A DNA stretch of 13,663 bases from Paradesertivirga sp966210515 (lineage in GTDB: Bacteria; Bacteroidota; Bacteroidia; Sphingobacteriales; Sphingobacteriaceae): contig CBIHLM010000094.1 in NCBI GenBank assembly GCA_966210515.1, forward strand, positions 1-13,663, read 5' to 3'. The translations under genes were made by a program, and so were the position numbers. The notes under the pieces were generated by a model. It did not search any database, was not told the origin of the DNA, and saw nothing but the letters and a program-made list of their open reading frames with translations. The first letter of the stretch is position 1, and the number at the start of each line of letters is the position of its first letter. Shown here one piece after another: positions 6,677 to 13,663 of the stretch.

Positions 6677-8529
6677 GCATTTTATCAGGAGAACAATTAG
6701 GCCATGCTTTTAATGACAACTGGCTGTTTAAGGATCTGACGCTTGGAATAGCCAAAGGCCAACGCATGGCTTTGGTAGGTATAAATGGCTCTGGCAAAAC
6801 AACTTTACTGCGTATACTTGCAGAAAGACTTAAGCCAAATGAAGGAAAGGTAGTTAAAGAAAAAGGGCTTCATGTTGGATACCTGGAACAAGACCCGAAT
6901 TTTTCGGGCCATAAAACTATTGTCGATTTTATATACAGTCTCGATAATCAGCAACAACAATTAATCCGAAAATACGAGGAATTGATTGAGAATCCGGAAG
7001 CTGACAGCAAAGCTTTAGAGGACATTACTCATCAGCTAAGCGAAGCCAACGCATGGGAATACGAGTATCAGATTAAAACCATCCTCCAGAGACTATCGAT
7101 TACACACCTGGAACAAGAGATAAGCAGCCTGTCTGGCGGACAGCGAAAGCGATTAGCTTTAGCAAAACTTCTTATTGATGACCCCGAGGTTTTTATTCTG
7201 GATGAGCCAACTAATCATTTGGACATTGAAATGATAGAATGGCTGGAAAGCTTTCTGACAACAGGGCAAAAGACCTTAATTATGGTAACCCACGACAGAT
7301 ACTTTCTGGACAATGTGTGCAATCACATACTTGAGTTAGAGAACCGAAAGATCTACCATTATCAAGGAAACTACGGGTATTTCCTGGAACGCAAAGCAGA
7401 ACGTGAAGCAGATGACGCGGCATCTTTACAGAAGAACAGGAACCTTTTGAAAAAAGAGCTTGAATGGATGCGAAGAATGCCTAAAGCACGAACCACGAAA
7501 TCTAAATCAAGAATTGACTCGTTTTATGAATTAGAAAATAAAACCAAAGGAGGCAAAGATACACAGCAGGTAGAGTTGAGCACAAAAGTTGCTCGCCAGG
7601 GAAACAAAATTCTGGAAATAGAGAATGTGTCAAAAGGCTTTAACAGCAAAGAAATAATTAAGAGTTTTAGCTACACATTTAAGAAAGGCGACAAGATTGG
7701 CGTAGCAGGCAGAAACGGTAGCGGAAAGTCAACCTTTCTCAATTTAATCACCAGCACAATAAAGCCCGATTCAGGAACAGTTGTCGCAGGCGAAACAACT
7801 CAGTTTGGGTATTACAAACAATCCGGATTGGAGTTTAATGAAAGCGAGAGGGTAATTGACATTGTTAAGAACGTAGCGGAATATATAACCATGGCCGACG
7901 GCAAGACATTGACCGCCTCGCAATTGTTAACACATTTTCTTTTTCCGCCGGCAAAACAACATAATGTTGTTTCAAAATTAAGCGGGGGCGAAAAGAAAAG
8001 GCTCCATTTAATGCGGGTTCTAATGAAGAATCCAAATTTCTTAATTCTTGATGAGCCCACAAATGACTTGGACATTGACACGTTAAATGTTCTGGAGGAG
8101 TTTTTGGAAAAATACAATGGAGTACTACTATTGGTTTCGCACGACAGGTATTTGATGGATCGGTTAACTAACCAGCTCTTTATCCTCGAGGGCGAGGGGT
8201 TCGTGGATATTTACGCAGGAAACTATACAGACTACAGACTCGAAAAAGAGGAGGAAGCAAAGAAGCCTCTTCAGTCTAGGAATGAAGTTGAAAAAAAAGA
8301 AAAGACAACTAAGAGCAAACTTAGCTTCAAAGAGGAAAAAGAACTTGAATCTCTGGAAACCGAAATTCCGGAACTGGAAATCAGAGTTAGACAATTAAGT
8401 CAGCAATTGAACAACACCCTCGATCATATCGAATTAACTGAAATCTCGAAACAGATTGAGGAGCAAAAAAATAAGATCGACAGCCATACGTTGCGTTGGT
8501 TAGAATTAATAGAACTTAAAGAACAATAA
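6673..8529 (+). CDS. uup: ABC-F family ATPase, Uup-like
   Basis: This 618-residue soluble protein has two ABC ATPase cassettes and no membrane domain, the mark of ABC-F proteins that act on ribosomes or nucleic acids rather than in transport. Cassette 1 has Walker A GINGSGKTT (36-44), signature LSGGQRKRL (about 153) and Walker B with DEPTNHLD (about 173-185). Cassette 2 has Walker A GRNGSGKST (about 346), LSGGEKKRL (about 436) and DEPTNDLD (about 460-467). A basic helical linker with EWMRRMPKARTTKSK lies between them. The charged coiled-coil C-terminal extension (about 540-618) and the DIDTLNVLEEFL stretch after Walker B2 favour Uup over EttA or YheS. Uup is linked to ribosome function and to branched DNA intermediates. 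Antibiotic resistance is not indicated. The start overlaps the upstream SDR gene by 4 bp. Confidence 0.9.
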   Translation: MSILSGEQLGHAFNDNWLFKDLTLGIAKGQRMALVGINGSGKTTLLRILAERLKPNEGKVVKEKGLHVGYLEQDPNFSGHKTIVDFIYSLDNQQQQLIRKYEELIENPEADSKALEDITHQLSEANAWEYEYQIKTILQRLSITHLEQEISSLSGGQRKRLALAKLLIDDPEVFILDEPTNHLDIEMIEWLESFLTTGQKTLIMVTHDRYFLDNVCNHILELENRKIYHYQGNYGYFLERKAEREADDAASLQKNRNLLKKELEWMRRMPKARTTKSKSRIDSFYELENKTKGGKDTQQVELSTKVARQGNKILEIENVSKGFNSKEIIKSFSYTFKKGDKIGVAGRNGSGKSTFLNLITSTIKPDSGTVVAGETTQFGYYKQSGLEFNESERVIDIVKNVAEYITMADGKTLTASQLLTHFLFPPAKQHNVVSKLSGGEKKRLHLMRVLMKNPNFLILDEPTNDLDIDTLNVLEEFLEKYNGVLLLVSHDRYLMDRLTNQLFILEGEGFVDIYAGNYTDYRLEKEEEAKKPLQSRNEVEKKEKTTKSKLSFKEEKELESLETEIPELEIRVRQLSQQLNNTLDHIELTEISKQIEEQKNKIDSHTLRWLELIELKEQ

Positions 8530-8530
8530 C

Positions 8531-8544
8531 GTTCCACGTGGAAC
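8531..8544. promoter_or_regulatory. parS-like ParB-binding site, copy 1
   Basis: GTTCCACGTGGAAC is a perfect 14-bp palindrome centred on CACGTG. It matches the core of the chromosomal centromere site parS, bound by ParB/Spo0J (known forms are variants of TGTTYCACGTGRAACA). It begins 2 bp after the stop of the ABC-F gene. The flanking bases are C on the left and A on the right, so only the outermost left base departs from the 16-mer. An identical copy follows 11 bp later. Confidence 0.85.
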
Positions 8545-8555
8545 ATTCAAAATTT

Positions 8556-8569
8556 GTTCCACGTGGAAC
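8556..8569. promoter_or_regulatory. parS-like ParB-binding site, copy 2
   Basis: This is an exact second copy of the 14-bp palindrome, centred 25 bp from the first and ending 11 bp before the ATG of mnmG. The preceding T completes the left half of the 16-mer; the right outer base is G rather than A. The pair lies in the only space where an mnmG promoter or leader could be, so bound ParB might also affect mnmG transcription; that part is inference. Confidence 0.85.
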
Positions 8570-8580
8570 GTCGAAAATAT

Positions 8581-10443
8581 ATGTTTAAAAAATATGACAT
8601 TATAGTTGTAGGAGCGGGTCACGCTGGATGTGAAGCCGCTGCCGCCGCGGGTAACCTCGGATCATCGGTATTGTTGATCACTATGAACATGGGGACTATT
8701 GCTCAAATGAGCTGCAATCCGGCAATGGGCGGGGTAGCGAAGGGACAAATAGTGCGAGAAATCGATGCTATGGGCGGCTACTCGGGTATAATTACCGACA
8801 AATCGATGATTCAATTCCGGATGCTCAATCTATCAAAGGGTCCAGCGATGTGGAGTCCAAGGGCTCAAACAGATAGGATGCGCTTTGCAGAAGAATGGCG
8901 ACTAGCGTTAGAAAATATCCCTAATGTAGATTTCTGGCAGGATACCGTTAAAGAAATAACTGTAAAAGGAGATAAAGTTACAGGGGTGATCACATCATTG
9001 GGAATTCCGATTGAAGCAGATGCCGTTGTTCTAACCAATGGAACCTTTCTAAACGGTTTGATTCATATAGGTGAGAAGAAGTTTGGTGGCGGCAGAACAG
9101 CAGAGAAATCATCGACAGGATTAACAGAGCAGCTAGTTGAACTTGGCTTTGAATCAGGAAGAATGAAAACAGGAACGCCCCCAAGAGTAGACGGTAGAAG
9201 CCTGGACTACTCAAAAATGGAAGAGCAATGGGGAGATGAAGAGGGCGGAAGATTCTCATATACAAATGTAGATATTCCAAAAAAACAACGATGCTGCTGG
9301 ATCACCTATACTAATTCAGAAGTACACGAAACACTGAAAGAAGGATTCGAAAAGTCTCCAATGTTTACCGGAAGGATAAAAGGGCTTGGACCTAGATACT
9401 GCCCATCTATCGAAGACAAGATCAATCGCTTTGCGGAGAGAGAAAGACATCAAATATTTGTGGAACCCGAAGGCTGGAACACTGTAGAAATTTATGTAAA
9501 TGGATTCTCAACATCATTGCCTGAAGATGTACAAAATAAAGCATTAAGATTAATACCGGGCTTTGAAAACGCCAAGATGTTCAGACCAGGGTATGCGATC
9601 GAATACGACTTCTTCCCTCCGACACAGCTAAGTCTTACACTCGAAACAAAGCTTGTAAATAACTTATTCTTTGCCGGACAAATAAACGGAACAACAGGAT
9701 ACGAAGAAGCCGCAAGTCAGGGTTTTATCGCGGGCATAAACGCACATCAAAAAATCCACGATAAACATGAATTGATCATGAAGCGGTCCGAATCATATAT
9801 TGGCGTTTTGATAGATGATCTGGTAACGAAAGGGACCGAAGAACCATATCGCATGTTCACCTCGAGAGCGGAACACCGATTGCTCCTGAGGCAGGACAAT
9901 GCTGATATCAGACTTAGTCCGATCGCTCACGAACTTGGTTTAATAAATGATGAGCGCTTAGAGAAGGTTAATAAAAAGGTTTCAGATTCAGATCGAATTG
10001 TAAAGCATCTAAAATTAACTTCGATAGAACCATCGGAAATTAATTCTGTTCTTGAAGAGCTTGGATCTAGCCCAATCAGTCAAAATGTGAAAATGTTCCA
10101 GATACTGTCTCGCCCTCAGATCTCGATCAAAGATATCAGAAGAGCAAGCAAATCTTTCGATCATCTTTTACAGGAATACGACCGAGAAACAGTAGAGCAG
10201 TCAGAAATAAAAGTGAAATACGAAAGCTATTTTGAAAAGGAAATGGAAATCGTCAATAAAATGAAACGGATGGAAGACCAGGAAATAAATCCTGCGTTCA
10301 ATTATCAATCACTCGTTTCCCTGTCAAAAGAAGCCAGAGAAAAATTACTTAAAATCAAACCTCGAACTTTAGGTCAGGCCTCACGGATATCAGGAGTTTC
10401 ACCCTCAGATATATCCGTTTTGATGGTTCATATGGGGAAATAA
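8581..10443 (+). CDS. mnmG: tRNA uridine-5-carboxymethylaminomethyl modification enzyme MnmG (GidA)
   Basis: MnmG is an FAD protein that works with the GTPase MnmE to install the cmnm5 group on the wobble uridine of several tRNAs. The 620-residue chain begins with the FAD-binding strand and loop DIIVVGAGHAG (residues 6-16). It contains the family signature GTFLNGLIHIGEKKFGGGR (about 154-172), the TSRAEHRLLLRQDNAD block and the C-terminal helical domain ending in ASRISGVSPSDISVLMVHM. The length fits the family (E. coli about 629). I chose the ATG at 8581. An in-frame TTG at 8554 would add nine residues (MFHVERRKY), but they are simply the parS palindrome read as codons. MnmE is not in the window. 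A gap of 51 bp with twin parS sites separates it from the ABC-F gene. Confidence 0.96.
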   Translation: MFKKYDIIVVGAGHAGCEAAAAAGNLGSSVLLITMNMGTIAQMSCNPAMGGVAKGQIVREIDAMGGYSGIITDKSMIQFRMLNLSKGPAMWSPRAQTDRMRFAEEWRLALENIPNVDFWQDTVKEITVKGDKVTGVITSLGIPIEADAVVLTNGTFLNGLIHIGEKKFGGGRTAEKSSTGLTEQLVELGFESGRMKTGTPPRVDGRSLDYSKMEEQWGDEEGGRFSYTNVDIPKKQRCCWITYTNSEVHETLKEGFEKSPMFTGRIKGLGPRYCPSIEDKINRFAERERHQIFVEPEGWNTVEIYVNGFSTSLPEDVQNKALRLIPGFENAKMFRPGYAIEYDFFPPTQLSLTLETKLVNNLFFAGQINGTTGYEEAASQGFIAGINAHQKIHDKHELIMKRSESYIGVLIDDLVTKGTEEPYRMFTSRAEHRLLLRQDNADIRLSPIAHELGLINDERLEKVNKKVSDSDRIVKHLKLTSIEPSEINSVLEELGSSPISQNVKMFQILSRPQISIKDIRRASKSFDHLLQEYDRETVEQSEIKVKYESYFEKEMEIVNKMKRMEDQEINPAFNYQSLVSLSKEAREKLLKIKPRTLGQASRISGVSPSDISVLMVHMGK

Positions 10444-10462
10444 TTGTAAATAATTGATTTTC

Positions 10463-10474
10463 AGTTAATTAACT
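10463..10474. repeat. 12-bp AT-rich palindrome after mnmG
   Basis: AGTTAATTAACT is a perfect palindrome 19 bp after the mnmG stop. It has no loop and no T-run, so it is not a convincing terminator. It may be chance in AT-rich DNA or a protein-binding site. The rest of the 131-bp gap up to the lipoprotein gene shows no clear promoter. Confidence 0.3.
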
Positions 10475-10574
10475 TAAAATTAGGTCGACGTAAATAAATA
10501 ACGTATAAGCGCAAGTTTTTAAATTTTAATGGTATCGTTCCAAAATTGGTTAAAATCGTTTAAAAAGCATTTAA

Positions 10575-12206
10575 ATGCGAAATAGGCTAAATTCTCTTAT
10601 CCTCTGTGTTTACATTGGAGGCATTTTTTTCTTAAGTCATTTTTTTGGCTGTGCAAGCATCCAACATCCTACAGGCGGACCCAGAGATAGTGTCGCGCCG
10701 AAAATTTTAGAAGAGAACCCCAAGAACTTCACGACAAGCTTTAAAGACAATGAAATAAATATCGAGTTTAACGAATACTATAAACTGGTGAATGAGTTCA
10801 AAGAAATAAGCGTTTCTCCGGCGATGGAAAAAGCTCCTATTTTTAAAGTCAAAAAGAAGACACTCAATATTCAATTTCAAGAACCTTTACAAGATAGTAC
10901 GACATATACAATAAACTTTGGAAATGCTCTTGCAGATTACAACGAAGGGAATGTCTTAAAAAACTACATGTATGTATTCGCGACTGGTGATAAAATCGAT
11001 TCGCTATCTATAAGCGGAAATGTAAAAAACACTTTAACAAAGGAAGGAGTACTTGACGCTACTGTTTTCATCTTACCAGTTTCTCAAGATTCATTATTCG
11101 GCAAAAAACGGGCAAGCATTTTTACTACAACCGATTCATCCGGTAATTTCAGCCTGAAGTACCTGAGAGAAGGCAGCTATAACTTGTATGCCTTAAAAGA
11201 GAAAGGTGGCGATAAAATATATAACTCAACAAATGAAGAAATCGGATTTCGGTCAGATCCTATAGTTCTAACAAAAGACACGAGCGGAGTAGATATTGAA
11301 ATATTTACAGAACAGGCAAAAGAATTTAGATTATTAGATCGAAAAATTGAAAAAGATGCACGCATCTCATTCCTTTTTAACAAACAACTCGAAAAACCAC
11401 AAATTCAAATACTACAACCAGCGACCTTAAATAATTCAAAAATAACAGAATTCAGTCCGACTAATGATACGGCCTATGTTTGGACCCAATCAATGGAATT
11501 TGATTCACTTACAGTTGCATTCCAGGATGATAAACAAAATCTTGATACTGTAACTCTTCGTCGCAATAAACGGGACACCTATGAAAGAGTATTAACATTT
11601 TCAGACAACGTGTCCTCATCAAGGTTAAAGCCCGGAGCAGATGTCCTATTGATTTCGTCGGCACCAATCTCCACAATAGACGGCAAAAAAATCACACTAT
11701 TACAAGATTCTATCCCAGTTAATGGCCTAAGAGTTTCAAGAGATAGTTTATCGACCCGGAGAATCATATTTAAGTACCCTTGGCGGGACGAAAAACAGTA
11801 TACACTATCGATAGCAGAAGGGGCATTAACTGGCACTTTTGGCGGCACAAACAAGGCATATTCCAAACAATTCTCGAGGGACTCGGAAGACAATTACGGC
11901 GAATTATCAATAATAGTTTCTGTTCCAGACACCTCAAAATCGTACATAATTCAAGTTTTAAATCAAGAGAATAGGATAATCAAAAGCGACGAAACACGAC
12001 GAAATACTACCCTAACATATTCCATGATGTCTATCGGTAAATATTACGTAAGAGTCGTTTACGATGACAATAAAAACGGAAAATGGGACACGGGAGACGT
12101 CAAAGAAAGAAAGCAGCCTGAGAATGTATGGAACTATCCTGAAGAGATATCTTTAAGAGCTAATTTTGACATAGAGCAGAAAATTACTATTCCGAAGGAT
12201 GAGTAA
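10575..12206 (+). CDS. Lipoprotein with bacterial Ig-like (Big_5) domain
   Basis: This 543-residue predicted lipoprotein is of a type frequent in Bacteroidota and has no assigned function. A hydrophobic signal segment (about residues 6-24) runs into FFGCAS, a loose lipobox whose C26 would be lipidated. The start QHPTGGPRDSVAPKILEENP then leads into an SbsA-type Ig-like domain (about 38-130) with the features INIEFNEYYKL and TTYTINFGNAL. A prealbumin-like or carboxypeptidase-regulatory-like beta domain follows (about 142-210: ISGNV, TTDSSGNFSLKYLREGSYNLYAL). The C-terminal half is beta-rich and includes VVYDDNKNGKWDTGD, which resembles a calcium-binding-like acidic loop. It probably sits in the outer membrane facing the periplasm or the surface. 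The 3' end overlaps the convergent gene by 20 bp. Confidence 0.85.
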   Translation: MRNRLNSLILCVYIGGIFFLSHFFGCASIQHPTGGPRDSVAPKILEENPKNFTTSFKDNEINIEFNEYYKLVNEFKEISVSPAMEKAPIFKVKKKTLNIQFQEPLQDSTTYTINFGNALADYNEGNVLKNYMYVFATGDKIDSLSISGNVKNTLTKEGVLDATVFILPVSQDSLFGKKRASIFTTTDSSGNFSLKYLREGSYNLYALKEKGGDKIYNSTNEEIGFRSDPIVLTKDTSGVDIEIFTEQAKEFRLLDRKIEKDARISFLFNKQLEKPQIQILQPATLNNSKITEFSPTNDTAYVWTQSMEFDSLTVAFQDDKQNLDTVTLRRNKRDTYERVLTFSDNVSSSRLKPGADVLLISSAPISTIDGKKITLLQDSIPVNGLRVSRDSLSTRRIIFKYPWRDEKQYTLSIAEGALTGTFGGTNKAYSKQFSRDSEDNYGELSIIVSVPDTSKSYIIQVLNQENRIIKSDETRRNTTLTYSMMSIGKYYVRVVYDDNKNGKWDTGDVKERKQPENVWNYPEEISLRANFDIEQKITIPKDE

Positions 12207-12708
12207 ACCATTTTGAATACATAATATAATTACTCGGCAGTTTCTTTAATAATTCGCGCTGATCGTCAGAAATGGGCTTAATTTTCTTCGCCGGACTTCC
12301 GGCATATATATAGCCCGATTCACAAACTGTATTTTCCAAAACAATAGCTCCTGCAGCTATAATTGTAAATTCCTCCACCACAGCATGATCCATTACAATG
12401 GCACCCATGCCTACTAAAACATTGTCTTTCAGAGCACATCCATGAACCAAAGCATTGTGTCCGATAGAGACATTATTACCTATGGTAGTAGAAGCTTTCA
12501 GATAAGTACAATGAACAACTACGCCATCTTGAATATTAACATTGTCACCTATAACAATTGCATTAACATCACCTCTTATAACGGCGTTAAACCACACAGA
12601 ACAATTATTACCCATAACAACATCACCAACTATAGTTGAGTTCTCTGCAATAAAACAATCGCTGCCCCATTTAGGCAATTTTCCTTTAACTGGCAAAATA
12701 AGTGGCAT
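12187..12708 (-). CDS. Gamma-carbonic-anhydrase-like left-handed beta-helix protein
   Basis: This 173-residue protein is built of hexapeptide repeats (for example IVGDVV, CSVWFN, VNIQDG, VSIGHN, VLVGMG), which form a left-handed parallel beta-helix that trimerises. The three zinc ligands of gamma-carbonic anhydrases are present as H66 (VVVHCTY), H84 and H89 (IGHNALVHG). R45 and D47 in the RGD motif and Q60 also match. The C-terminal GSPAKKIKPIS and the following helix are typical of the YrdA/PaaY/CaiE-like branch. Carbonic anhydrase activity is possible, but many members of this branch are inactive or of unknown role. It is read in the same direction as nadB and starts 51 bp after it, so the two may share a transcript. 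The stop codon (12187-12189) lies within the lipoprotein gene on the other strand. Confidence 0.9.
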   Translation of the reverse strand: MPLILPVKGKLPKWGSDCFIAENSTIVGDVVMGNNCSVWFNAVIRGDVNAIVIGDNVNIQDGVVVHCTYLKASTTIGNNVSIGHNALVHGCALKDNVLVGMGAIVMDHAVVEEFTIIAAGAIVLENTVCESGYIYAGSPAKKIKPISDDQRELLKKLPSNYIMYSKWFTHPSE

Positions 12709-12758
12709 ATAGAAAATGAAAAGTCAAAATTAAAAATAACGTGAGCAATAAAATAAAA

Positions 12759-13663
12759 TTAGAATATAGTATCAATAGGATTATCCATATGCTCCGGATA
12801 ATCTGTGGTGTAATGCAAGCCACGGCTTTCCTTACGAACCATAGCCGATTTAATCACGATATAAGCAGTTTGAATTACATTTCGCAACTCGCATAACTTT
12901 ACAGATAACTTCGTTTTCTTATAAAAGTCTTCTGTTTCAGTATAAAGTAAACCTAAACGGCGCATTGCTCTTTCAAGCCGAAAGTCGGAACGAACAATGC
13001 CTACGTAATCACTCATAATTTTCTGTGTCTCCCTCAGATTATGAGTTACCAGAATATCCTCATTAGATAACTGTGTGTTCGTTTCATCCCACTCCGGAAT
13101 ATTCCCAGGAATATCTACACTATCAAACACCTTCAAAGCATCCACATAAATACGATGCGCAAACACCGTAGCCTCTAACAAAGAATTCGAAGCTAACCGA
13201 TTTGCTCCGTGCAAACCTGTCGACGAACATTCGCCACATGCATATAAACGATTTATTGATGTCCTGCCGTAATCATCTACCAGAATACCTCCGCACATAT
13301 AATGACAAGCAGGAGTCACAGGAATATAATCCTTCGTCATGTCGATGCCCATACTTAAGCATTTCGCATAAATGTTAGGAAAATGAGATAAAATATCTTC
13401 TTTAGATCGGTGCGTAATATCCAGGTAAACAAAATCATCTCCTGATTTCTTCATCTCAGAATCAATTGCCCGGGCTACAATATCCCTTGGAGCTAATGAC
13501 TTCCTGGGATCGTAGGCGTCCATAAATTCATTACCATTGCGATCTCTCAATATACCACCAAAACCACGCACAGCTTCTGAAACTAAAAAAGAAGGGTACT
13601 CACCAGGTTTATATAAGGCGGTTGGATGAAACTGAATAAACTCCATATTTCTGACCTTCCCTT
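12759..13663 (-). CDS. nadB: L-aspartate oxidase, C-terminal part (5' end outside the window)
   Basis: NadB oxidises L-aspartate to iminoaspartate with FAD, the first step of de novo NAD synthesis; NadA normally follows. About 300 C-terminal residues are present. Visible signatures are MEFIQFHPTAL, PRDIVARAID, the substrate/FAD block YMCGGILVDDYGRTS with LYACGECSSTGLHGANRLASNSLLEA, and the C-terminal helical domain with RRLGLLYTE and KESRGLHYTTDYP. The frame stays open to the window edge (codons for G-K-V-R-N precede MEF), so the ATG at 13646 is internal. About 230 N-terminal residues, with the first FAD-binding motif, are missing because of the window limit. Fumarate reductase and succinate dehydrogenase flavoproteins are related, but the GECSSTGLHGANRLASNSLLE form and C-terminus favour NadB. 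Confidence 0.93.
   Translation of the reverse strand, partial: GKVRNMEFIQFHPTALYKPGEYPSFLVSEAVRGFGGILRDRNGNEFMDAYDPRKSLAPRDIVARAIDSEMKKSGDDFVYLDITHRSKEDILSHFPNIYAKCLSMGIDMTKDYIPVTPACHYMCGGILVDDYGRTSINRLYACGECSSTGLHGANRLASNSLLEATVFAHRIYVDALKVFDSVDIPGNIPEWDETNTQLSNEDILVTHNLRETQKIMSDYVGIVRSDFRLERAMRRLGLLYTETEDFYKKTKLSVKLCELRNVIQTAYIVIKSAMVRKESRGLHYTTDYPEHMDNPIDTIF

Noticed and set aside
6023..8529. ABC-F gene as an antibiotic-resistance ribosomal-protection factor
   Set aside because: The C-terminal coiled coil and linker look Uup-like, and the neighbourhood is housekeeping with no resistance or leader-peptide attenuator seen.
12781..12789. TTATCCATA, one mismatch from the DnaA box TTATCCACA
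   Set aside because: It is a single site inside the nadB coding region, with no cluster of boxes and no AT-rich unwinding element nearby; expected by chance.

Overview
This window looks like a piece of a Bacteroidota chromosome, most likely from the Sphingobacteriaceae side of the phylum (Pedobacter-like). The pointers are AT-rich intergenic DNA, no recognisable Shine-Dalgarno sequences before the starts, lineage-typical protein variants (a YbeY with Asp in place of the third metal-binding His, a single-domain CysN), a lipoprotein family common in this phylum, and the gene neighbourhood DUF4175 - RsbW-like ATPase - ybeY. The genus is inferred from general resemblance only.

Layout. (1) Positions 1-1502: the last codons of cysD and a complete cysN, the two subunits of ATP sulfurylase. 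They are separated by an unusual 212-bp gap bounded by 31-bp imperfect inverted repeats. (2) 1503-1595: a short gap with two perfect inverted repeats that overlap, so that only one hairpin can form at a time. (3) 1596-5806: a tight three-gene operon with a large membrane-anchored DUF4175 coiled-coil protein, a small RsbW-like HATPase and the rRNA-processing RNase YbeY; the joints are 3 bp apart and a 1-bp overlap. (4) 5807-6022: a 216-bp gap with a candidate promoter. (5) 6023-8529: a TTG-initiated NAD(P)-binding SDR-like protein overlapping an Uup-type ABC-F ATPase by 4 bp. (6) 8530-8580: two exact copies of a 14-bp palindrome matching the ParB centromere site parS, directly before mnmG. (7) 8581-10443: mnmG, the tRNA wobble-uridine modification enzyme. 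(8) 10575-12206: a lipoprotein with a bacterial Ig-like domain. (9) On the minus strand, nadB (its 5' part outside the window) followed by a gamma-carbonic-anhydrase-like hexapeptide protein, whose 3' end overlaps the lipoprotein gene by 20 bp.

Most genes are housekeeping: sulfate assimilation, ribosome and tRNA maturation (YbeY, ABC-F, MnmG) and NAD synthesis. There is no phage, IS element, CRISPR array, tRNA or rRNA. The most notable non-coding signal is the twin parS pair at the mnmG leader. It suggests an origin-proximal position and a ParB-loading centromere site, and it explains a false N-terminal extension of MnmG. The least understood gene set is the DUF4175/RsbW-like/YbeY operon. I see no clear evidence for a wholly new defence or mobile system here.
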